64,000 nucleotides of DNA from Triticum aestivum (GCF_018294505.1 NC_057798.1:374542839-374606838); one strand, 5' to 3'. Positions 1-11,524 are shown, numbered from the stretch's first letter. Notes: generated from the letters alone by a model not told the origin. Made by a program: numbers and translations.

Positions 1-301
1 CTTGGCCCATCGGGGGGGATGGTGTCTGTTGTTTTTGTTTTAATTTATTTTCCTTTCTGTTTTATTCAATTTAAAATATTTATGCATTTTATAAAAATGT
101 GTTTACTTCACCATAATTATCTATGCAATATTTGACACGGTCCGAACATTTTTGTTTTAAAGTTTGAAAACTTTGTTTGTTTGCCAAAAATTCAAATTTG
201 AATTCGAATCGTTTTGAACTAACGCGAGATTAGCGATAGTAATGGAGGTGACAAGGCGTCATTAGCAGAGGTTACTGTAGCTTGATTATCCGGGCGTCAC
301 A
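1..301 (-). repeat. LTR end (U3 side) of a Sukkula-like LARD, cut by window start
   Basis: The stretch ends in CCGGGCGTCACA, the reverse complement of the LTR start TGTGACGCCCGG seen at 33107 and 41236. Over its length it matches the first ~300 bases of those LTRs closely. It matches the U3 end of the neighbouring LTR (about 4088-4388) much less well. It may therefore be the terminus of a separate element rather than the partner LTR of 649-4388. Confidence 0.75.
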
Positions 302-632
302 GGGAATTGCAAAAGCAACGGGCACAAGGTCTCGAGAGAAAATCGGGGAGTATCTTCAAAATCTTCTGGTGCAGCCGGCGATCATCTGGACTGAAGGGGC
401 TCTCTAGGAGAAAGTATTTTCGAGAACCTAAAGTTAGATTTTAGTAAAAATCGTTTAACCCGAATAGAAGAGAGTTCAGAATCCCGGAGTAAAGATCGAG
501 GAGTAAAAGATCCTAATACCACCCAATGGCGACGTGGGCCCATGGGCCGCACAACCATGTTAGTAAAAGTTTTGCAATGTCTAGACTCGACTTCGGCCAA
601 GGAGTGTGGAAGGGGGATTCCTACAGGCAGTC

Positions 633-645
633 GGCTCTGATACCA
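633..645 (-). other. Primer binding site, initiator-tRNA-Met type
   Basis: The plus strand reads GGCTCTGATACCA, the reverse complement of TGGTATCAGAGCC, three bases from the LTR edge. This is the usual plant LTR-retrotransposon primer site complementary to the 3' end of initiator tRNA-Met, and it fixes the element as minus strand. Confidence 0.85.
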
Positions 646-648
646 ACT

Positions 649-3060
649 TGTGACACCCCCGATTCAATCGTACACTAATCATGCACGCAAATGTGTACGA
701 TCAAGATCAGGGACTCACGGGAAGATATCACAACACAACTCTAAAAGTAAAATAAGTCATACAAGCATCATATTACAAGCCAGGGGCCTCGAGGGCTCGA
801 ATACAAGTGCTCGTACATAAACGAGTCAGCAGAAGCAACAATATTTGAGTACAGACATAAGTTAAACAAGGTTGCCTTAAGAAGGCTAGCACAAACTGGG
901 ATACAGATCGAAAGAGGCGCAGGCCTCCTGCCTGGGATCCTCCTAAACTACTCCTGGTCGTCGTCAGCGACGTGCACATAGTATAAGGCACCTCCAGTGT
1001 AGTAGGAGTCGTCATCGACGTTGGCGTCTGGCTCCTGAGCTCCAACGTCTAGTTGCAGCATCCGAGAAGAAGAGGAAAACGGGGGAAAAGAGGGAGCAAA
1101 GCAACCATGAGTACTCATCCAAAGTACTCGCAAGCAAGGAGCTACACTACATATGCATGGGTATATGTGTAAGGAGGCAATATCAGTGGACTGAACTGCA
1201 GAATGCCAGAATAAGAGGGGGATAGCTAGTCCTATCAAAGACTATGCTTCTGGCAGCCTCCGTCTTGCAGCATGTAGAAGAGAGTAGATTGAAGTCCTCC
1301 AAGTAGCATCGCATAGCATAATCCTACCCGGCGATCCTCCCCTCGTCGCCCTGTGGAAAAGCGATCACCGGGTTATCTGTGGAACTTGTCTGGGTGTGTT
1401 TTATTAAGTATCTGATTCTAGTTGTCATAAGGTCAAGGTACAACTCCGGGTCGTCGTTTTACCGAGGGACACGGCTATTCGAATAGATAAACTTCCCTGC
1501 AGGGGTGCACCACATAACCCAACACGCTCGATCCCATTTGGCCAGACACACTTTCCTGGGTCATGCCCGGCCTCGGAAGATCAACACGTCGCAGCCCCAC
1601 CTAGGCACAACAGAGAGGTCAGCACACCAGTCTAAATCCTATGCACGCAGGGGTCTGGGCCCATCACCCATTGCACACCTGCATGTTGCGTACCCCGCCG
1701 GAAGAAGACCTAGTAACCTCCATTACAAAGGAAGTTGCGTTAACGCAGTCCAACCCGGCGCGCGCCGCTCAGTCGCTCACGTCATGAAGGCTTCGGCTGA
1801 TACCACGACGTCGAGTGCCCATATCTTTCCCGCGTAGTTGGTTAGTGCGTATAGGCCAGTGGCCAGACTTAGATCAAATACCAAGATCTCGTTAAGCATG
1901 GTATTATGAAGTAACCGCGGATGCCAACCAGAGCCATGCCCACCTCTCGCCTAGGTGGTCTCAACCTGCCCTGTCGCTCCGCCACAAAGTAACAGTCGGG
2001 GGCCGTCGGGAACCCAGGCCCACCTCTACCGGGATGGAGCCACCTGTCCTTCCAGCCCCCACATCAGAATCACTTGCGGGTACTCAACGAGCTAACCCGA
2101 CTTTAGTCACCATCTGTATAGTATGTATATATGTATAGTATATACCCGTGATCACCCCCCGAGTGATCACGGCCCGATAGTATAGCAAGGCAGACTGACA
2201 AGAATGTAGGGCCAATGATGATAAACTAGCATCCTATACTAAGCATTTAGGATTACGTGTAAGGTATCAATGACTGTAGCAACAATGACAGGCTATGCAA
2301 CAGAATAGGAGTAACCAAACAGTAACATGCCACACTACACTAATACAAGCAGTATAGAGAAGAATAGGGGATATCTGGTGATCAAGGGGGGGAGGGCTTG
2401 CCTGGTTACTCTGGCAAGAAGGAGGGGTCGTCAACTCCGTAGTCAAACTGGGCAGCAGCAGCATCGGTCTCGTAGTCTACCGGAGAGAAGAGGAGGAAGA
2501 AACAATGAATACCATGCAAACAGATGCATATCGATGCATGACATGACAAGTAACGATGCTAGGTGTGCCCAATCGCGGTAGTAGGTGATACCGACGAAGG
2601 GGGTAAACATCCGGGAAAGTATTCCTGGTGTTTCGCGTTTTCGGACAGATGAACCAGAGGGGGAAAGTTGCATGTTTGCTATGCTAGGGATGTGTGACGG
2701 AAGAACGGGCTGCGTATCCGGATTCGTCTTGTCGTTCTGAGCAACTTTCATGTATAAAGTTTTTCCATCCGAGCTACGGTTTATTTTATATTAATTTTAA
2801 AAAATTTAAATCATTTATTGGAATTTACCTTTTTTATCAAAAAGGAATTATGACATCAGCATGATGCAATGCTGACGTCAGCTAGTCAACAGGTCGGCTG
2901 ACCAGTCAAACCAGACAGGTGGGTCCAGTTGGACCCACATGTCATAGACAGGGCACTAACAGGGGGGTTTAGACTAATTAATTGGTTTAATTAATAGGTG
3001 GGGCCCAGTAAGCAGTGAGAGATTAGGTTTTAATTAACTTAATTAATCTAGTTAGTTAAC

Positions 3061-3101
<41 letters not shown>

Positions 3102-4388
3102 ATTCATTTTTATATCTCTTTTTTAACGTTCCAGGGGCTAGGCCCGACATGTCATAGGCACAGGGGCCTATCGGGCGCGCTTAGCGGGCGCGGGTGCAGG
3201 AAGCAGCCTGAGCGGGCGCACGCCCAGGTGCGGGCGGACCCGGCAAGGCGCCGGAGCAGGAGGGGTGGTGGCCACGGCGAGGCCATGGCCGGAGCGGGTC
3301 GCGCTGGTCGTGGCCGGTGGAGAGGCGCCCGCGGCGAGGAGCGCTGGGCAAGGGGCAGCAGTGGCCGGACGGGGGCGTGTGCGCTCAGGCGGGAGCGCGG
3401 TGCTACGGGCGAAGAGGTTGCCTGGCAGGAAGGCCACGGTGCGGGCCCTGTGCACGGCGGGGTGGTCGCGGGCACCAGGCCGCGGGGAAGGCTACGGGGT
3501 GAGGGTCGGGCGGAGCTGCGGGAGCACGCGGGCGAGCGAGTCCCGTCGAGGACGACTCCGGCACAGGGTCAGAGAGGAAGATGGGGGTGGCGCTCACGGA
3601 GGGATGTAGGGTCCAGGGCAGTGGTGCTCGTGGTGGAGGACGTGGACGACGGCGGCGTGGAGGAGGTAGGCCGGCGAGGAGGTCCGGCGTCGAGCGGTGG
3701 GGCGACGTCGGCAGTGGTGCAGCGTCGGGCGGCAGGGTCGGGGCATCATGCCCCGATCCAGATCCAACGGGGGGGAGTGGGTGCAAGGAGTGGGTGGGGT
3801 GTCAGTTAGGGTTTCACCGACAGGAGGGCTTATGGGGAGTGGGGTGGGCCGGCAATTGTGGGCCGACGGGCTGGGCTGGTTGGGCTAGCCGGCTGGGCTG
3901 TTTGGCACAGTTGGCCAGGGGGGTTTCTTTTTTTTTGTGTTATTTTACTTTTCTGTTCTTTTTGTTTATCTACTTTTTACTGTTTTACTTTATTTCCAAT
4001 TATTTTAGTTTTAGTAAAATATACACTTAGCATCTAATTTAGGATATCAACTTAGCCCATAGTCACAAAAAGTCTAATCCTCAAATAAATTATTTTGACA
4101 TTTTATTAATTACAAAAGGTATTTAATAAGTTGTTTTTGCTGTTGTTTTAGCCATCTTATAGTATTTAAACATTTTATAAAGGTGTGGTTTCTCCATCAT
4201 AATTACCTATGCAATATTTGGTTCACTCCGAACATTTTAGTTTGATGTTTGAAAACTTTTGTTGTTTGCCATATTTTAAATTATCATTTTGAATCCGTTT
4301 TAGACTAACGTCAGGTTAACAACAGTAACAGTGGTGATGTGGCATCATTAGCCAGGAATTACTGTAGCTTAATTACCCGAGCGTCACT
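649..4388 (-). repeat. 5' LTR of Sukkula-like LARD (about 3.74 kb)
   Basis: It begins TGTGACACCCCCGATTC and ends near CCCGAGCGTCACT, homologous in order to the LTRs at 33107-37021 (opposite strand) and 58457-62259 (same strand). The part next to the primer site (roughly 649-2760) is well conserved between copies; the U3 part (about 3100-4388) is much more divergent. A GC-rich block at about 3165-3790 gives overlapping long open frames on both strands with no recognisable domain; I treat these as compositional. I see no host gene in it. Confidence 0.8.
3061..3099. repeat. (TTTA)n microsatellite in LTR
   Basis: About ten consecutive TTTA tetranucleotides inside the AT-rich U3 region of the LARD LTR. 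Confidence 0.9.
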
Positions 4389-4393
4389 CCAGC

Positions 4394-5235
4394 GATCCAT
4401 CTATGGACTGGTGCAAGCATCTTAGAGTTTGAATATACGCTTTGATGAGGTGATCAAAGCATATGGTTTTATACAGACTTCAAGAGAAGCCTATATTTAC
4501 AAGAAAGTGAGTGGGAGCTCTGTAGCATTTCTAATATTATATGTGGTTGACATATTATTGATTGGAAATAATATTGAATTCCTGGATAGCATAAAAGGAT
4601 ACTTGAATAAGTATTTTTCAATAAAAGACCTCGGTAAAGCTACTTATGTATTGGCATCAAGGTCTATAGATAGATCGAGACGCTTAATAAGACTTTCACA
4701 AAGCACACACCTTGACAAGATTTTGAAGGATTTCAAAATGGATCATTCAAAGAAGAAGTTCTAGCTTGTATTGTAAAGTGTGAAGTTGAGTAAGACTCAA
4801 AGCCCGACCATGACAAAAGATAGAGAGAGAATGAAAGTCATTCCCTATGCCTCAGCCATAGGTTCTATAAAGTATGCCTTGCTGTGTACCAGACATGTTA
4901 TGTGCCCTGCCATGAGTTTGGCAAGGGGGTATAATAGTGATCCAGGAGTAGATCACTGGACAGCGGTGAAAATTATCCTTAGTTACCTAAGAGGACTAAG
5001 GAAATGTTTCTCGGTTATGGAGGTGATAAAGAGTTCATCGTAAAGAATTACGTCGATGCAAGCTTTTACACTGATCTAGATGACTCTAAGTCTCAATCTA
5101 GATACGTATTGAACGTGGGAGCAATTATCTAGGGTAGCTCCATACAGAGCATTGTAGACATAGAAATTTGCAAAATACATACGGATCTGAATGTGGCAGA
5201 CCTGTTGACTAAAACTTCTCTCACAAGAAGAACAT
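4394..5235 (+). pseudogene. Copia pol remnant: C-terminal reverse transcriptase and RNase H
   Basis: This would encode the end of the Copia reverse transcriptase and part of RNase H, acting in virus-like particles to copy element RNA. In-frame blocks are typical of Angela pol: YGFIQ, EAYIYKKVSGSS, SFxIKDLGKATY, LSQSTHLDKILK at 4429-4764, then KLSKTQSP, IPYASAIGS and DPGVDHWTAVK at 4780-5043. It is dead. The catalytic YVDD box reads YVVD at 4540-4551. Stops interrupt the frame at about 4420 and 4762. The RNase H region is shortened: YVDAS at about 5050 is soon followed by the tail block KIHTDLNVAD near 5175, so most of the core between them is missing. The 5' part is separated by the LARD at 4388. 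Confidence 0.85.
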
Positions 5236-5255
5236 GATCACACCTTAGTACTCTT

Positions 5256-5418
5256 TGGGTATTAATCACATAGCGATGTGAACTAGATTATCGACTCTAG
5301 TAAACCCTTTCGGTGTTGGTCACATGGCGATGTGAACTATGGGTGTTAATCACATAAAGATGTGATCTATTGGTGTTAAATCACATGGTGATGTGAACTA
5401 GATTATTGACTCTAGTGC
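5256..5418 (+). repeat. Tandem repeats in Copia 3' UTR
   Basis: Four degenerate units of about 30-44 bp share a core like GTTAATCACATGGCGATGTGAACT, some followed by an AGATTATxGACTCTAGT extension. They lie between the pol remnant and the polypurine tract. Confidence 0.75.
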
Positions 5419-5419
5419 A

Positions 5420-5429
5420 AGTGGGAGAC
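5420..5429 (+). other. Polypurine tract
   Basis: AGTGGGAGAC lies immediately upstream of the LTR start at 5430, as in Angela/BARE elements, where it primes plus-strand DNA synthesis. Confidence 0.75.
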
Positions 5430-7188
5430 TGAATGAAACATGCCCTAGAGGCAATAATAAAGTTTTTATTTTATATTTCCTTATATCATGATAAATGTTT
5501 ATTATTTATGCTAGAATTGTATTAACCAGAAACTTGATACATGTGTGGATACATAGACAAAACACTGTGTCCCTAGTAAGCCTCTACTATACTAGCTCAT
5601 TGATCAAAGATGGTTAAGTTCCCTAACCATAGACATGTGATGTCATTTGATAAATGAGATCACATCATTAGGAGAATGATGTGATGGACAAGATCCATTT
5701 GTTAGCTTAGCATTTTGATCGTTCAGTTTTATTGCTATTGCTTTGTTCATGTCAAATACATATTCCTTCGACTATGAGATTATACAACTCCCGGATACCA
5801 GAGGAATGCCTTTTGTGCTATCAAACATCACAACGTAACTGGGTGATTATAAAGATGCTCTATAGGTATCTCCGAAGGTATTTGTTGGGTTGGCATAGAT
5901 CGAGATTAGGATTTATCACTCCGAGTATCGGAGAGGTATGTCTGGGCCCTCCAGTAGTACACATCATAAGAAGCCTTGCAAGCAAACTGACTAATGAGTA
6001 GTTGCAGGATGATGTATTACGGAACGAGTAAGGAGACTTGCCAGTAATAAGATTGAACTAGGTATGAAGATACCGAGGATCGAATCTCGGGCAAGTAACA
6101 TACCGATGACAAAGGGAATAACGTATGTTGTCATAACGGTTCGACCCATAAAGATCTTCATAGAATATGTTGGAGGCAATATGAGCATCCAGGTTCCACT
6201 ATTGGTTACTGATCAGAGAGGTGTTTCGGTCATGTCTACATAGTTCTCGAACCGGTAGGGTCCGCACGATTAATGTTCAATGACGATATAGTATTATATA
6301 AGTTATGTGATTTGGTGACCGAATGTTGTTCGAAGCCCCGGATGAGATCATGAACATGATGAGGAGTCTCGAAATGGTTGATAGGTAAAGATTGATATAT
6401 AGGACGATCGTATTCGGACACCGGAAGTGTTCCGGAGGGTACCTGGTACATATCGGCTCACCGGAAGGGGTTCCGGGGACCCCTGGCAAAAGATATTGGC
6501 CTTATGGGCCAAGAGGGGAAACGGACGAGCCACAAAGGGGCTGGTGCCCCCCCATATGGGCTGGCCAAATTGGAAAAGGAAAGGGGAAGGAGGAAAGGAA
6601 AAAGGGAATAGGATTCCCCCTTCCCCCTCTTCCCTTCCTACTCCGAATAGGAATAGGAGAGGGGGGTTGGCCGAATTGGGAGTGGACCCCAAGTAGGATT
6701 CCTCTTACTTGGGGCGTCCCCTTGGCTGCGTCCCCTCCCCTCCAACCTATATATATGTGGGGAGGGGAGCGCCTAGTACATACAATATCAACTGTTAGCC
6801 ATGTACGGCGCCCCGCTCCACAATTTACACCCCTGGTCATATTGACGCGGTGCTTAGGCGAAGCCCTGCGCGGATCACTTCAGCATCACCGTCACCACGC
6901 CGTCGTGCTGTCGGAAATCATCTACTTCCTCGGCACCTTGCTGGATCAAGAGGGCGAGGAACGTCATTGAGCTGAATGTGTGTAGAACTCGGAGGTGCCG
7001 TACATTCGGTAGTTGATCGGTCGGAGCTAGAATAAGTTCGACTACATCAACCGCATTGTCAAACACTTCCTCTTTCGGTCTACGAGGGTACGTAGACACA
7101 CTCTCCCCCTCTCGTTGCTATGCATCTCCTAGATAGATCTTGCGTGAGCGTACAATTTTTTTGAAATTGCGTGCTATGTTCCCCAACA
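5430..7188 (+). repeat. Angela/BARE/WIS-type Copia LTR (1759 bp)
   Basis: It begins TGAATGAAACATGCCCTAGAGG (family consensus TGTTGGAAATATGCCC) and ends TTCCCCAACA. Angela-type landmarks occur in order: AGTAAGCCTCTA near 5576, ACTCCCGGATACC near 5788, ACGGAACGAGTAAGGAGAC near 6020, GATCGAATCTCGGGCAAGTA near 6077, and TTGCTGGATCAAGAGG near 6937. The length is typical of the family. Long open frames inside on either strand are not genes. Confidence 0.85.
6746..6757 (+). promoter_or_regulatory. Putative TATA box of the Copia LTR promoter
   Basis: CCTATATATATG followed by GGGGAGGGGAGC, at the position of the promoter TATA box in BARE/Angela LTRs. Assigned by position and motif only. Confidence 0.5.
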
Positions 7189-7189
7189 G

Positions 7190-7202
7190 TGGCATCCGAG
7201 CC
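7190..7202 (+). other. Degenerate primer binding site after the LTR
   Basis: TGGCATCCGAGCC matches TGGTATCAGAGCC at 11 of 13 positions and sits two bases after the LTR end. A primer site here marks this LTR as a 5' LTR of following sequence as well as the 3' LTR of the preceding pol. Confidence 0.6.
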
Positions 7203-8645
7203 AGTTGTTTGACACGAGAAAAATATCTAGCCACCGGGGGAAAGGAAGGGGAGTGTATTTCTCTCTTGCACCGGGAAAGGGAAAAGTAAATATGTGGGCG
7301 TGCAAGTGTACCGTAGTACACAAAGAAAAAGGTGTGGGAAACGAGTATTTCATTAATCTCAATGGAGAAATAAAATCACAAGATCCCGTAAAGAAAAAAA
7401 TGTGTTGTGTGGCCTACTAGCGCGGCCAGCCTGACTGTGGCGATTGTGGTCCCCTGGTTCCCGGGGCCTCGGAAGGCTCCCGGTTAATTACTCCCGCGGG
7501 TTGCTCCGCGGAATACCTCTGATTGAGCTATGTGGTTGTCTTCGTCGTCTTCGCTTCGCGTTCTCCATGCATGATGATGGTGATGTGTGTGTGTGTGTGT
7601 ATGGGTGGCGGCAGATCCCGTGTCCTCGTCGGTACACACGCCGCATGTAGCGTGGCATCAGCGGTGGCCACGCCCGCCCTCGCCGTCGTGCCTTGTAAGT
7701 CCTGGAGGCATTGGAGCAGTTGGTTTGGGGTAGCATGGGTCGCGCTTGGCTCAAGCTTCTCGACGACCGGTTACTTCATCGAGGTGTTCAAAGGGCTACG
7801 CCTTGCAGGAATAATAGTTTGGTCAGACCAGCGTCAGTGTAAAAACTGACGCGCACTCACATTGGCGTGGCCGAGGTGGTTGGTGCCTCGTCTTGGTTAG
7901 ACGCCAAGTATTTGGCGGTCCGCCAAGGCAAAGGTGCCGCCTCACGGGGCCGTGGAAGGTGGCGTTGTAGAGCCCGCGTCGCCTTGGGCTGGTGCTAAGC
8001 GAAAGAGTGACCTGTACGCCGGTGACACCATGGACCTATACATCACGACCCTGTCCGCCATAGTGGGTGCACCTCTCTAAGGAGGGACCGGTCTTAGACA
8101 GCATCATTGCAAACTCTGGCTTGGTGAAGGATCCGTACACCATTGACCTGTTCTTCGGGGACCCGTGCCTCATGAAGGAGGAACCGGTATTAGACCTGTC
8201 GTTGCGGATATTGGTTCCATCAAGGACCCGTATGCCGTGATGGGAAAGGCGAGTCTCAGGCTGCGCCATCGGCAAGCTCCGGCTCCGCCGTACCATCTCC
8301 TCCAAGAGTGTGACGCAAAACCTATACAACGATGTCTCCTTCTCCATGAACCTGTCCACCATGGCCTTGTTCGTCACTCTATGTATCATGACCTATACAC
8401 CATGGTAGAACGTCGGGGCTATCATTTGGGCTGCATAGTTGAAGAGCTCCAGTTGCTCCCGAGTAATCTCCGGCCAAGAACATGACACTTGAAAATGAAG
8501 GGCTTGGCATAGAGAAACTCCGGTGGTGTCGGAGCAGTTTTCTGGTCCGGTGAAGTGATCTTTGACGGCGGCGGCGACGCGATGAGACGAATGTCATCTC
8601 CGGTGACCAGCACGTACTCTCCGTGTGGCAGATGCATGCCAGATG
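7203..8645. other. Unassigned sequence, 1.4 kb
   Basis: I recognise no element or gene family here. It follows an Angela primer site, but I see no Angela gag. It contains a short (GT)n run at about 7581-7600. A GC-rich part (7420-8640) has short blocks that translate to plausible protein on the plus strand around 8010-8230. It ends at a CACTA terminus at 8646. Confidence 0.4.
8008..8232 (+). pseudogene. Unidentified coding remnant
   Basis: One plus-strand frame reads DLYAGDTMDLYITTL, meets a stop near 8080, then resumes as SGLVKDPYTIDLFFGDPC and MKEEPVLDLSLRILVPS before another stop near 8239. The two halves resemble each other (x-D-P/T-x-T/M-x-D-L-x-x), as if from an internally repetitive protein. 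I do not recognise the family. It may be a captured gene fragment, or chance. Confidence 0.2.
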
Positions 8646-8677
8646 CACTACAAAAAACACTTCTGTGATGATACATG
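8646..8677 (+). repeat. CACTA terminal inverted repeat
   Basis: Starts CACTACAAAAAACACTTC and is followed by repeated TTCTATGAC-like words. The preceding three bases (ATG, 8643-8645) would be the target duplication; no partner end was found to confirm it. Confidence 0.6.
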
Positions 8678-9725
8678 TTTGTCACAGTATGCCATGTTTT
8701 CTGTCATGCATGTACATCCATGACGATTTTATGACAGAATCCAGATAGTCATACATGTGCTGTCGTAGAAGTGTTCCATGACATTACCAAAATTATCATC
8801 ACGGAAGTGTCCACTTCCATGACGATAAATCACGCGTCATAGAAGTGCTTTCGTCAAGGGTGACCAACACATGGCATCCACCGTAACGGCTCGTCGTTAA
8901 GCTATCGGGTCCGGTTTTGGATCCAATAACCCGTTAACAGCCCCGACCAATGGGGATTTCCACGTGTAAAATCATAATTGGCTGGAGGAAACACGTGTCG
9001 GCTCACTGTTGGGACAGATTTCATCCACTCATTGGACCGAAGGAGCCTATGATACGTCGACACGTGGCACGACCCAATAGAGGCCCATTCCTGTGAAAAG
9101 GCCGGCCCGTTTGACTTGGTCAAAAGGTGGCGGGCCGGCCCATGGAAATCTTGTTAACGGCCTATTCGCATATAGCCCATTTACAACCCGCTAACCCAGG
9201 GCCCGTTACGACCTACTAGAATTAGGCCCAGTAGCGTCTTCTGGGCCGTCCAATATGATTCCAGCCTGTTTTAACTTCCGGCCCATGTATGGCCCATGAC
9301 GTCTTTCGGCCCATATGAGGCCCTTTGTAACTCTTGGCCCATTAACGGACCGTGGTGAAACTGGCCCGTAGTGAACAGTGTATCACTTTATACCCATTAA
9401 CGGCCCATTATTCCATTGGGCCGTTTCCAGCCTATGTTATCTTTCGGCCTTCTTAGGGCCCATTTATTCTTGGGCTCATTTCCAGCATTCAGTTACTTAT
9501 GGCCCGTTACTGTAATTTTCTGCTTGTGGGACAAATTCAGTCCGTGGTTATAGTTGGTCCGTTTGTGGCCCGTTAATACGTTGGGTTGTTTTCATAGCGT
9601 CATCAAATACGGTCGATTAACGACGGCTCGTTATGGTCGGCCCATGAACGGACGATTCTAACTCTAACCCGTTTACGGCCATAATGCGGTCTGTTATTGG
9701 CCCATGTTTGGCCAATCGATCATAC

Positions 9726-9852
9726 GACCCGTAGAAGGCCCATTGATGATATGACCCGTAGAAGGCCCATTGTGTCTACGGCCAGTAGAAGGCCCATTGT
9801 TTCTATGGCCCGTAGAAGGCCCATTGTTTCTACGGCCTGTAGGAGGCCTAGT
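9726..9852. repeat. Subterminal tandem repeat, about 27-bp unit, five copies
   Basis: Units of the form CCCGTAGAAGGCCCATTG plus a variable TTTCTAYGG tail repeat five times, the last copy degenerate. A minus-strand frame across them gives a repetitive peptide (NGPSTGR), a translation of the repeat rather than a gene. Confidence 0.8.
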
Positions 9853-10199
9853 GTCACTACAATAAATATGTAGCCCATGGTTATTGTGGCCTAGGTTTAA
9901 AATATAGGTTATTGCGGCCACTAGCAAACCGCGGAAAAAGAACTGCACTGACTACAAGGAAACAAATAAACAAGACAACAAGGAAATAAATAAGCAAGCA
10001 ACTTACGCTAGGCTATCACGGCTATTACACATATTACATCCACTGGGCATCAAAGTTCACCACCAATGCAAATATAGGGAACAAAGCAGCATATCATATA
10101 CACTGGTTGTCAAAGTTGGCGACCAATGCAAATAACACCGCAGCAAAACAAGTCCAGAACTGAAACCACTTCAGAAGATCTCAACAAACAATATCCTGG

Positions 10200-10640
10200 G
10201 TACCCATAATGCTGGCAAGATTCTTAGCAAGCTTATTAACTTTCTCTTGTTTGGCGCTTAAATCCTCCAGCGCTTGCTGTTGCACCAGAAAGTATGCATC
10301 TGAATTCTACAGGGACTTCCTCGGTCCTTCAGCTTCCGTCGCAGCACATCTGATCGATGTCTTTCAACTTGAAGTTGCGACTCAAGAAGATGAACTGATT
10401 CAGGCAGCGAGTTCGAAGAGCTTGTGCCAGCAGTAGTGGCTAGTAACTCGAACACTACATCAAGACAGGAGGGTTCTTTCACTATCGTCAAGATAGTTTT
10501 TATCAGCTTTCTTGGAGACCAACAGGGATGTCTCACTATCTTGAACCTTATCTGCATTACTTCCTTTACCATTGCATAATGGGGTACTCTTCTCCAATAT
10601 TTTGTCCGCATTCTAAATGAGAAACAAGTAGACATATCAC
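10200..10640 (-). pseudogene. CACTA-associated protein remnant
   Basis: The minus strand carries blocks such as LESQLQVERHRSDVLRRK in one frame (10258-10635). The neighbouring frame continues with residues that recall a coiled-coil-like region (LQNSDAYFLVQQQALEDLSAKQEK in intact relatives, from memory). The switch of frame near 10320 implies at least one frameshift. Its function in transposition is unknown to me. Assignment to En/Spm-type proteins is inference from recalled relatives and from the CACTA end on the same element. Confidence 0.35.
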
Positions 10641-11524
10641 AGGTTTACCATGTTGTATATGAAACTCATTTTGGTAAATCAGTTCAGTAGTAAAGTGGAT
10701 AGGATAACAACATGAAACAAACATATATCTATGTACCATGGTCAGTTTATGGTCTATATCATTCTAGTTTTTGTTGCCAAATCAAGATAGAGACACAGTT
10801 CAAATAATATTTGTTCAAGACAAAGCAGAATAGACAGAATATAAGTGTGGGAAACTATAGAGCAATAACAACACTTGTAATGTGCATGACATGAGAACAT
10901 AACTGTTTATTCAATTGAAACTGAAATCAACATAGAGCAAGTTACAACAGCAAACCAGTTAAAGAAATAGGTTTAAAACATACCTGTTGCGCCATTGGAG
11001 TTTCAATTCCATCCTTCAAATTTGAAAATAGTTGGTATGAGTAAATACAGTGATACAAGAGCAAAGGAGTATGAACCATAGCTACAGAAAAGTATGAACC
11101 ATAGCACCCAAACACCTGAGAACAATTCTTCTTCTCCTTTAAGTGTTGAGTTGGGATTCAGAGTGGTGGTCCTCGTGCTTTGGGCATTGCAGTTCCCTTA
11201 CTAAATGCTCGTGTTTGGGTGCTCTATGGTGGAGACGGTGCCGTGTCAACTGGAACTGGGTTACTATCTACTGGGGTTGGGGTTAGAAGGGGTGTAGCTG
11301 GTTCTCTGTCCAACTGGGTAGCGGTACAATCTGCGAGACTCTGGGTTATGTGTGGTGGGGCTGGTTCTTGGGCAAGTACAACCATGTTTCTATCTGCATC
11401 AACTGGTAGCACTATCTCTCTCTCTCTCCCTCCCTTTTAAGAGCTAGAAACTAACTCTAACCTCTAGCTAAGTTAGAGTATCCAAACAGTGCCATTGTTA
11501 AATGAAATGGAAAGGCGTGTGAAA
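10641..11524. other. Intron-like or spacer part of the CACTA element
   Basis: AT-rich, with no convincing open frame. A (CT)n tract lies at about 11411-11430. I see nothing else that can be named. Confidence 0.4.

Larger units (their letters stand above)
302..4388 (-). mobile_element. Partial Sukkula-like LARD: 347 bp of internal domain plus 5' LTR
   Basis: On the minus strand the order is LTR (649-4388), primer binding site (633-645), then 347 bp of internal leader that stops at 302. The leader matches the start of the internal domain of the complete element at 33107-45148 (about 37022-37370). No coding domain is present. The right end abuts an Angela pol remnant, so the LARD inserted into that element. 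The expected far side and target duplication lie outside the window. The final LTR bases read CACT instead of CACA. Confidence 0.75.
4389..7202 (+). mobile_element. Angela/BARE/WIS-type Copia element remnant
   Basis: Order on the plus strand: degraded reverse transcriptase and RNase H, 3' untranslated repeats, polypurine tract, a full-length LTR, then a primer-binding-site-like motif. The upstream part of the element is separated by the LARD that ends at 4388 and lies outside the window. The order pol, LTR, primer site is not that of a simple 3' end, which should be followed by target-site duplication and host DNA. Confidence 0.8.

Noticed and set aside
9726..9852. CRISPR-like array
   Set aside because: Plant nuclear context, units directly tandem without unique spacers, no cas genes.
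9694..9948. Repetitive peptide NGPSTGR on the minus strand
   Set aside because: Direct translation of the 27-bp CACTA subterminal repeat.
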